From NCBI GenBank assembly GCA_002690755.1, contig NZFT01000091.1:1-5591 (forward strand): DNA of 5,591 nt. Direction: 5' to 3'. The notes below the pieces were generated by a model. The model did no database searches. It was given only the letters and a program-made list of their open reading frames with translations, and was not told the DNA's origin. Position numbers and translations under genes: made by a program. This stretch comes from Phycisphaerae bacterium (lineage in GTDB: Bacteria > Planctomycetota > Phycisphaerae > Phycisphaerales > SM1A02). Shown here one piece after another: positions 1 to 4,422 of this stretch. How positions within the stretch are numbered: the first letter of the stretch is position 1; every line of letters begins with the position of its first letter.

Positions 1-1
1 C

Positions 2-292
2 CGGCGTCGCTACCGCCAGCACGCGGACGCGAAACTCGCCCGGGAGAAACGATCGTTGCACTCCGCGGGTCGCGAAGCCCGTCGTCGAGATGCGATCGCC
101 GGCCGGGCGACCGAGATCCCGGACATGATCGAAGCCCTCTACACCGTGATGCCCAGGCTCACCGAAGCCCAGCGGGACTGGGTCGAGCGAATCGACCAGT
201 CCGCGGCCGCGAGCAAGCGGACCGGCTTCACACCACGACAGACGGCGGTCATCCACGACCTGTACCGCAAGAACTTCCAGAAGCGCCGCTGA
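2..292 (+). CDS. C-terminal part of an unrecognised basic helical protein (5' end outside window)
   Basis: The frame is open from the first complete codon at position 2 to the TGA at 290-292, giving 96 visible residues. A TTG at 56 could be read as a start. However, the upstream codons continue the same charged, Arg/Lys/Ala-rich helical style (RRRYRQHADAKLAREKR), so I treat this as the tail of a longer gene. The composition suggests a long basic helix, perhaps coiled-coil, followed by a compact helical end containing LTEAQRDWVERI and TPRQTAVIHDLYRK. The later part resembles the short 'tEaQ..W...(F)t.rQ..vi..ly.K' helical tails seen on some DNA-associated proteins, but that is only a pattern impression and I assign no family. 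There is no signal peptide in the visible part. The next gene begins 76 bases downstream, and no clear terminator lies between them. Confidence 0.6.
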   Translation, partial: RRRYRQHADAKLAREKRSLHSAGREARRRDAIAGRATEIPDMIEALYTVMPRLTEAQRDWVERIDQSAAASKRTGFTPRQTAVIHDLYRKNFQKRR

Positions 293-368
293 AGTATCGT
301 AATGGCGATCCGAATGGTTCCACCCAACCCTCATTTCCGCGTTCATCAAAGCCACCCGGAGAAAATCC

Positions 369-899
369 TTGAACATCATCGCCAGAACGACCGTCGCTCT
401 GCTGCTGGGCATCGCCACCGCCGGATGCTCGGCCACCGCTTCCCGCACCCTGCCGACCGATCCCACCCTGACCGTCTACTGCTACGAGGGGAATCTCGAG
501 CGATGCGATCTCGCGGCTTCCGGCCCCAGCCAGGGCGACCTCACCACGTGGTGGGCGGACGTGCACGGTGATCTTCCGTCGAGTCGTGATCCGAAGGACT
601 CCACTTGCATCGGCATCGCCAGCGGGTTCAACGTCACCACCAGTTCCAAGCACCAGCTCGGCGACGACGAACTGCACGAGTTTCGCGTCTCGAACTTCAC
701 GCTGAAGTGGTTCGACTCCGACGACCAGCTGATCTGGTGCGGCCTGCACGACTACGCCAACGAGGGCGGCCAGCTGATCAACGCCTGTCGCCGGCCGGTG
801 ATCGGCGGCAGCGGTCGCTTCCTCGATCGACCGGGTGTCGCGACCGTGACGCCCGAAGGTGACGACTGGTTCCGCGTCGACGTCTTTCTCCTCGACTGA
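369..899 (+). CDS. Lipoprotein with allene-oxide-cyclase/dirigent-like barrel (first of a tandem pair)
   Basis: This is a 176-residue exported lipoprotein. The TTG start at 369 is favoured because GGAG at 358-361 lies seven bases upstream, and because the signal peptide begins exactly there: a short n-region, a hydrophobic LLLGIATAG, then Cys20. The lipobox (T-A-G-C) is a non-canonical variant. The mature part from about residue 33 is rich in alternating beta-type segments. It ends with PVIGGSGRF (143-151) and a hydrophobic C-terminal strand, DVFLLD. In dirigent and allene-oxide-cyclase-like barrels the same place carries VVGGTGRF followed by the last strands. Five cysteines besides Cys20 (38, 46, 80, 124, 140) could form disulfides outside the cytoplasm. 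No catalytic role can be assigned: members of this fold may cyclise, guide radical coupling or only bind ligands. The next gene is a divergent paralogue of similar length, so the two probably arose by duplication. Confidence 0.85.
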   Translation: MNIIARTTVALLLGIATAGCSATASRTLPTDPTLTVYCYEGNLERCDLAASGPSQGDLTTWWADVHGDLPSSRDPKDSTCIGIASGFNVTTSSKHQLGDDELHEFRVSNFTLKWFDSDDQLIWCGLHDYANEGGQLINACRRPVIGGSGRFLDRPGVATVTPEGDDWFRVDVFLLD

Positions 900-920
900 C
901 CGAGGTGATCTCCGCACGCG

Positions 921-950
921 TTGACGCCGTCGTCGACGCCACCGTACGAA
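921..950 (+). promoter_or_regulatory. Possible sigma70-type promoter upstream of the second lipoprotein gene
   Basis: TTGACG at 921-926 matches five of six bases of the -35 consensus. After 18 bases comes TACGAA at 945-950, a poor -10 match (three of six). The site lies 35 bases upstream of the ATG at 985. It would let the second lipoprotein gene be transcribed separately from the first, but the weak -10 makes this tentative. Confidence 0.25.
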
Positions 951-984
951 GCTCCAATTAACCCGGACCGAGAGGATCATCCAC

Positions 985-1518
985 ATGCCATTCGACCCGA
1001 CCGGACTCCTGCGGCTCGTCGCCGCCGCCATCGCGCTCGGCGCCGTCTTCCTCGCGAGTGGTTGCTGCGCTCCCGAGCGCACGTACACCATCGACCAGAC
1101 CGCGCCCACCATGGTCCTCTACAACGCCCCGCCGACGATTCTCCAGAGCAACGAGGAACGCAGGAACGCGGGGGGCAACGCCATCGTCGGCTGGTTCGCC
1201 GATCTTGAAACGCTCGACGGGCCCGGCGGGAGGACGATCGGGGTCTGCAACGGCACCATGCAGATCACCAGGCGAAGCGGGCCGGACGGGGACGTCGAGC
1301 ATCGAATGACGATGATCGAACTCGACTGGAACGACTCCCCCGATTCCCTCGTCATCGGCGGATCTCACCCCTATTCCAGCAAGCAGATCGAATCCCGGAC
1401 CCCGATCTACCGCGCGATCCTCGGCGGAACCGGGCGCTTCACCGGTGCGATGGGCGAAGTCCTCAGCATCCCGCTTCCCAGCGGGGCGTATCGGCACAAG
1501 ATCTGGCTGGTCGACTGA
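985..1518 (+). CDS. Lipoprotein with allene-oxide-cyclase/dirigent-like barrel (second of a tandem pair)
   Basis: This is a 177-residue exported lipoprotein. The ATG at 985 is supported by AGAGG at 971-975 with nine-base spacing. The N-terminus has a hydrophobic stretch (about 9-24) ending in LASGC, so Cys27 is the likely lipidated residue; the adjacent Cys28 is the alternative. The mature domain contains an early beta segment (AIVGWFADLETL, 66-77), IGVCNGTMQI (85-94), and a clear C-terminal signature YRAILGGTGRFTGAMGEV (142-159) ending in KIWLVD. The GGTGRF-x-GAxGE pattern is the best family mark in the protein and is typical of dirigent/allene-oxide-cyclase-like barrels. It aligns along its length with the preceding lipoprotein (GGSGRF; final hydrophobic strand ending in Asp), although overall identity is low. 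It has fewer mature cysteines than its neighbour. The 85-base gap between the genes fits an operon or a separate promoter. A strong hairpin begins 28 bases after the stop. The ligand or substrate is unknown. Confidence 0.87.
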   Translation: MPFDPTGLLRLVAAAIALGAVFLASGCCAPERTYTIDQTAPTMVLYNAPPTILQSNEERRNAGGNAIVGWFADLETLDGPGGRTIGVCNGTMQITRRSGPDGDVEHRMTMIELDWNDSPDSLVIGGSHPYSSKQIESRTPIYRAILGGTGRFTGAMGEVLSIPLPSGAYRHKIWLVD

Positions 1519-1546
1519 GTCCGGCCGACACTTCCCGAACCGAATC

Positions 1547-1580
1547 GAAACGACCCCGAAGGCGACTTCGGGGTCGTTTC
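1547..1580 (+). terminator. Strong hairpin terminator after the lipoprotein pair
   Basis: A perfect 15-bp inverted repeat (1547-1561 and 1566-1580) encloses the tetraloop GCGA, which fits the stabilising GNRA class. The left arm begins GAAACGACC and the right arm ends GGTCGTTTC, so a short A run precedes the stem and a T3 lies at its foot. There is no U-tract beyond the hairpin, so it is not a textbook intrinsic terminator. Its position just after a stop codon and before an independent gene makes transcription termination or 3'-end protection the best reading. The following plus-strand gene reads away from it, and no minus-strand gene ends here. Confidence 0.75.
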
Positions 1581-1710
1581 ACAGGGACGCTTGATTCATG
1601 AGCTTCAATCTCGGCTGATCGCGCGCCGAGGCGTCGCCGTCGCCGTGCACCACGCCGGCCGATCGAAATTCGGCCATACTCGACACGTCCTTCTCCCCAA
1701 CGAGACCCTC

Positions 1711-2715
1711 ATGCACATTGCTTCAGATCCCCGCCGTCCCATCATGGTGATCCTCGCCACCGTCTCCGCGTTCGCCATCTCGATGGCCGCGGCGGCCCAG
1801 CATCGACTGATCACCCAGGGCAACGACCGGCTCGCCATCGTCGACGCCGGTGGTGACATCGAGTGGGAGATGCCCTGGCGTGGCATCCACGACATCCACG
1901 TGCTGCCCGACGGCCACATCATGGTGCAGCGAGGTGCGTCCGAGGTCGTCGAGATCGACCCCGAGACCAGGCAGGTCGTCTGGTCGTACGACAGTCGGCT
2001 GCAGAACGGGAATGCGGGCAAGGCGGTCGAGGTCCACGCGTTCCAGCCCCTGCCCCCGAAGTCGGCGGTCAATCCGACCGACGACTGGCGACTGATGATC
2101 GCGGAGAGCGGGACGGCCCGGATCATCGAGGTCGATCGATCCGGCGCCATGCTGGCCACCACGCCGATGACCGTCGACAAACCACACCCGCACATGGACA
2201 CCAGACTGGTCCGCAAGATCGCGAAGGACCGCTACCTGGTCTGCCATGAAGGCGACGGCGCCGTTCGGGAGTACGTGCAAGGAACCGGCCAGGTGATCTG
2301 GGACTACGACGTCCCGATGAAGGTCGGTGAAGGCCCCGACGAAGCCCGGGACGGTCACGGTCCGGAAGCCTTCGGCAACAAGTGCTTCGGGGCCATCCGA
2401 CTTCCCGACGGCGACACGTTGATCGCGACGGGCAACGGGCACAGCGTGATCAAGGTCGACCCCGCGAAGAAGATCGTCTGGAGCGTGACCCGGAACGAAC
2501 TGCCGAACATCCGACTCGCCTGGGTGACCACCCTGGAACTGCTCCCGAACGGAAACTACGTCATCGGGAACTGTCACGCGGGACCGGGCCAGCCGCTGCT
2601 CGTCGAACTCGAACCAAAGGCCAAGAAGGTCGTCTGGACCTTCGACCAGTTCGACCGCTTCGGCAACAGCGTCCCGAATTCACAGATTCTCGACACCCCC
2701 GGCGCGATTCGTTAG
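1711..2715 (+). CDS. Secreted PQQ/arylsulfotransferase-like beta-propeller protein
   Basis: This is a 334-residue exported propeller protein. I chose the ATG at 1711 because it gives a normal signal peptide: arginines at 8-9, hydrophobic IMVILATVSAFAI, then AAA|QH with cleavage near residue 29. The frame stays open back to a TTG at 1591, but that would add 40 polar residues before the signal and begin only 11 bases after the terminator. ATG 1744 is an alternative without a visible ribosome site; the site for 1711 (CGAGA) is also weak. About six blade units can be read, built on 'LPDGxxL...VxxIDPxxxxVVWxY'. Clear examples lie near 60-94 (HVLPDG...EIDPETRQVVWSYD), 228-259 (RLPDG...KVDPAKKIVWSV) and 275-311 (LLPNG...ELEPKAKKVVWTFD); more diverged units are near 31-55, 127-153 and 168-200. 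Histidines recur at loop positions (60, 159, 161, 179, 216, 289), as in active or binding faces of propellers. Repeats of this type occur in PQQ-like domains and arylsulfotransferases. Neither cofactor binding nor catalysis can be decided here. Confidence 0.85.
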   Translation: MHIASDPRRPIMVILATVSAFAISMAAAAQHRLITQGNDRLAIVDAGGDIEWEMPWRGIHDIHVLPDGHIMVQRGASEVVEIDPETRQVVWSYDSRLQNGNAGKAVEVHAFQPLPPKSAVNPTDDWRLMIAESGTARIIEVDRSGAMLATTPMTVDKPHPHMDTRLVRKIAKDRYLVCHEGDGAVREYVQGTGQVIWDYDVPMKVGEGPDEARDGHGPEAFGNKCFGAIRLPDGDTLIATGNGHSVIKVDPAKKIVWSVTRNELPNIRLAWVTTLELLPNGNYVIGNCHAGPGQPLLVELEPKAKKVVWTFDQFDRFGNSVPNSQILDTPGAIR

Positions 2716-2774
2716 CGGCCCGCGGGACGTCACCGAGGCCCGGGCTCGCATCGAATGGGGCCCGAAACGTCGAT

Positions 2775-3728
2775 TCAGGCCGCTTTCTTGTCCGAGACGG
2801 CGTCCGTGACCGGCGGCGAGTCGACCGTGGGCATCGATTCCAGAAGAAATCGCGACGCGTTGTCGGGCTTCGCTTCCAGCAGTGGAAGCCAGGACGCGTC
2901 GCCGTCGACGAAGACCTTGATCCACGCCAACGCGAATCGGCCGACGTCTCCGCCGGCGTACCTGGGATTCATCGCGAGGTTGTGCCCCGTGTCCCGGACC
3001 TCGTAGAGGAGTTTCGGCGTCTCGTCGTCGAGTCGTTCGAAGTGCGGCAAGGCGTGCTTTCGAACCGGCGCGGGCCCGTCGTTCTCGGCCCCGAGGAAGA
3101 AGACCGGAACCGCGTGCGTGACGTGGGGCCGCGGCTTCCACGGGCACAACGCGAGCACCGCCTTGATCGACGGATCGAGGGTCGCGGCGACCTGCGCTCC
3201 GCCGCCGCCCATCGACCAGCCGCCCACCGCGATGCGGTCGGGATCGATCCGGCCGAACAGCGGTGAGTCGGGCCGCTCGTTCTCCGCCCGCAGCGTGACC
3301 ATGCCGTCCACCAGCGCCGCCCCACGAGCGTCGGGGTTGTCGCTGGGACCATTGGTCCCGATCGTCATCACGGCGTATCCGTGCGACGCCAGAAACGGGC
3401 CCCATCGCGACATGCTTCGCTCCGGCCCCATGAACCCGGGGACCAGCACCACGCTGGCCAGCCGAGCCGGCGGCGTTGGTGGCTCCACGCCGTCCGCCGC
3501 GACCTTCTCCGCCGGGTAGTAGATGGTGGCCCCCCGATATCGCGGTCCGTTCCGGAGCCCGTCCCGTTCCCGCACCCGCTCGACGTCGAAGGGACCCGCC
3601 GTCCGAGCGGCCTCGATCCGATCCGCGAGCGGGGGTGGCGTCACGACCTCGTCGTCTCCGACCGCGACCTTCACGGGAAGCAGTGCAAGCAGGATGAAGA
3701 TGGTGAGCACGGCGGGTTTGGATTTCAT
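2775..3728 (-). CDS. Secreted PET-hydrolase/cutinase-like alpha/beta hydrolase
   Basis: This is a predicted exported serine hydrolase of the bacterial cutinase/PET-hydrolase (dienelactone-hydrolase-like) family; such enzymes cleave ester bonds in polyesters or lipids. I favour the ATG at 3728 (317 residues, MKSKPAVLTIFILLALLPV... signal peptide): GGAA lies seven bases upstream, while the in-frame ATG at 3755 has no spaced ribosome site. Numbering from 3755 (326 residues), family landmarks come in order: AGPFDVERV (53-61), ATIYYPA (76-82), VLVPGFMG (103-110, oxyanion residue Phe108), RWGPFLASHGYAVMTIGTN (117-135), RIDPDRIAVGGWSMGGGG (169-186, nucleophile Ser181), CPW (204-206), AENDGPAPV (223-231, acid Asp226), DTGHN (255-259, base His258) and FALAWIKVFVDGD (274-286). 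The Trp before Ser181 and the END motif match Ideonella PETase as I recall it; most actinobacterial cutinases have GHSMGG. Only one cysteine (204) is present, so the C-terminal disulfide usual in the family is missing. The gene converges with the propeller gene. The natural substrate is unknown. Confidence 0.9.
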   Translation of the reverse strand: MKSKPAVLTIFILLALLPVKVAVGDDEVVTPPPLADRIEAARTAGPFDVERVRERDGLRNGPRYRGATIYYPAEKVAADGVEPPTPPARLASVVLVPGFMGPERSMSRWGPFLASHGYAVMTIGTNGPSDNPDARGAALVDGMVTLRAENERPDSPLFGRIDPDRIAVGGWSMGGGGAQVAATLDPSIKAVLALCPWKPRPHVTHAVPVFFLGAENDGPAPVRKHALPHFERLDDETPKLLYEVRDTGHNLAMNPRYAGGDVGRFALAWIKVFVDGDASWLPLLEAKPDNASRFLLESMPTVDSPPVTDAVSDKKAA

Positions 3729-3753
3729 GTCGGAATTCCGTCTGGGGATTTCC

Positions 3754-3759
3754 ATCCTA
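3754..3759 (-). promoter_or_regulatory. Possible -10 box (TAGGAT) for the hydrolase gene
   Basis: On the minus strand TAGGAT (four of six matches to TATAAT) lies 25 bases before the favoured ATG at 3728. No good -35 is visible at normal spacing. If it is used, transcription would begin a few bases downstream, inside the region that the longer start (3755) would translate. That adds mild support for the shorter protein. Confidence 0.25.
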
Positions 3760-3825
3760 GGCGATCACGCCCGCCCCCCGGCGCCAAATGCATCATGCCG
3801 GACCACATCCTCCGAACGAATGTTT

Positions 3826-3850
3826 GATCGATTCGATCGTTTTCGAAAAA
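3826..3850. promoter_or_regulatory. Adjacent palindromes in the divergent intergenic region (operator-like)
   Basis: The 256-base gap between the divergent hydrolase gene and the small plus-strand gene holds an A/T-rich patch in otherwise GC-rich DNA. In it, GATCGA-T-TCGATC (3826-3838) is an inverted repeat of six bases around one base. TTTTCGAAAA (3840-3849) is a perfect 10-base palindrome directly beside it. Such symmetric sites between divergent genes are typical of dimeric repressor or activator binding, but no regulator gene is visible in the window. Confidence 0.35.
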
Positions 3851-3898
3851 CTAGTGACCCTCGGGGTAACGTCTGATCTCTCCGCATCGCGAAGCCGG

Positions 3899-3904
3899 TA
3901 GGAT
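3899..3904 (+). promoter_or_regulatory. Possible -10 box (TAGGAT) for the small plus-strand gene
   Basis: TAGGAT on the plus strand lies 80 bases before the ATG at 3985 and repeats the hexamer found ahead of the divergent hydrolase gene. A matching -35 is not obvious. The assignment rests only on the similarity of the two boxes and their position. Confidence 0.2.
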
Positions 3905-3984
3905 TTCGCCCGCGAACGCTTTCCGACATCGCCGGCGCATGTTGCCGGACGAACCACATCCTGACCCGGAGTGAGACCAGATTC

Positions 3985-4353
3985 ATGGAATTCAAGAACC
4001 TCATGGCCGAAGGCGACTTCAAGATCACCTCGGTGAACCTCGGTGAAGATCACGGCACGCTCAACATGCGCGGGAAACTCCCGGGCTTCGGTGACGTGTG
4101 GGTCGACTACACGCTGACGCCGGGCCACGGCGATGATGCACATGCCCGCGGCATGGTCACGGCGGACGGACGCGCGCTCGCCGAGGACGGCACGATGCTC
4201 GCCGGCAAGATCGCCGGGGTCTGGCGACGCGATGGCGGCGACCTTCGGATGATCACCCTCGACGACGTGAGCAACGGCGATCAGGTGATCGTCCACGTCG
4301 AGGCCGACCTGCGAGCCGACACCGCTCATCTCAAGGTCTACAAGATCGACTGA
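3985..4353 (+). CDS. Small hypothetical beta-rich protein, probably cytoplasmic
   Basis: This 122-residue protein starts at the ATG at 3985. GGAGTGAG at 3968-3975 upstream can serve as a ribosome site, somewhat far from the start if GGAG is the paired part. There is no signal peptide, membrane segment or cysteine, unlike most neighbours. The sequence alternates short hydrophobic strands with Gly/Asp turns: FKITSVNL (12-19), HGTLNMRGKL (23-32), GDVWVDYTLTP (36-46), ARGMVTADG (54-62), AGKIAGVWRRDGGDLRMITLDDVSNGD (73-99), QVIVHVEADL (100-109) and HLKVYKID (115-122). This predicts a small barrel or sandwich. Ending on a hydrophobic strand with a final Asp recalls the two lipoprotein barrels, but the GGTGRF signature is absent, so I do not place it in that family. 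A hairpin follows the stop. The start context CAGATTCATG is shared with the next gene. Confidence 0.8.
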   Translation: MEFKNLMAEGDFKITSVNLGEDHGTLNMRGKLPGFGDVWVDYTLTPGHGDDAHARGMVTADGRALAEDGTMLAGKIAGVWRRDGGDLRMITLDDVSNGDQVIVHVEADLRADTAHLKVYKID

Positions 4354-4363
4354 GGATCTCCGG

Positions 4364-4387
4364 GGCGCCCCCGATCACTCGGGCGCC
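4364..4387 (+). terminator. Imperfect hairpin, possible terminator after the small protein gene
   Basis: GGCG (4364-4367) and CCCGA (4370-4374) pair with TCGGGCGCC (4379-4387) across a TCAC loop, giving nine base pairs with a two-base CC bulge. It starts 11 bases after the stop codon at 4353. No T-run follows, so it may be a weak terminator or an attenuating structure ahead of the lipoprotein gene at 4423. Confidence 0.4.
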
Positions 4388-4422
4388 TCGAATCCTCTCC
4401 ACCCCATATTCGGAACAGATTC

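Noticed and set aside
293..368. Promoter for the first lipoprotein gene (CGTAAT at 298-303)
   Set aside because: A four-of-six -10 match without a usable -35 is not enough to support a call.
249..1112. Long minus-strand open frame opposite the first lipoprotein gene
   Set aside because: It is rich in Arg/Gly/Val with no recognisable domain and overlaps two well-supported lipoproteins. It is the usual antisense shadow in GC-rich DNA.
1657..1675. Small inverted repeat GGCCGA-7-TCGGCC upstream of the propeller gene
   Set aside because: Six base pairs of common GC-rich sequence are too little to call an operator or terminator.
1591..1710. TTG start at 1591 extending the propeller protein by 40 residues
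   Set aside because: The extension would precede a normal signal peptide, lacks a ribosome site and begins right after the terminator hairpin.
1723..2577. Long minus-strand open frame opposite the propeller gene
   Set aside because: Its repetitive Asp/Val/Arg-rich composition mirrors the codon structure of the real gene. It lacks a ribosome site or family motif.
2716..2774. GC-rich palindromic bits in the convergent gap as a bidirectional terminator
   Set aside because: Only short stems of about five bases or self-complementary CCCGGG cores can be drawn. There is no convincing hairpin and no T-run.
2382..3266. 294-codon plus-strand frame spanning the end of the propeller gene and the hydrolase gene
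   Set aside because: It is Arg/Gly-rich without domains and crosses two well-supported genes in other frames.
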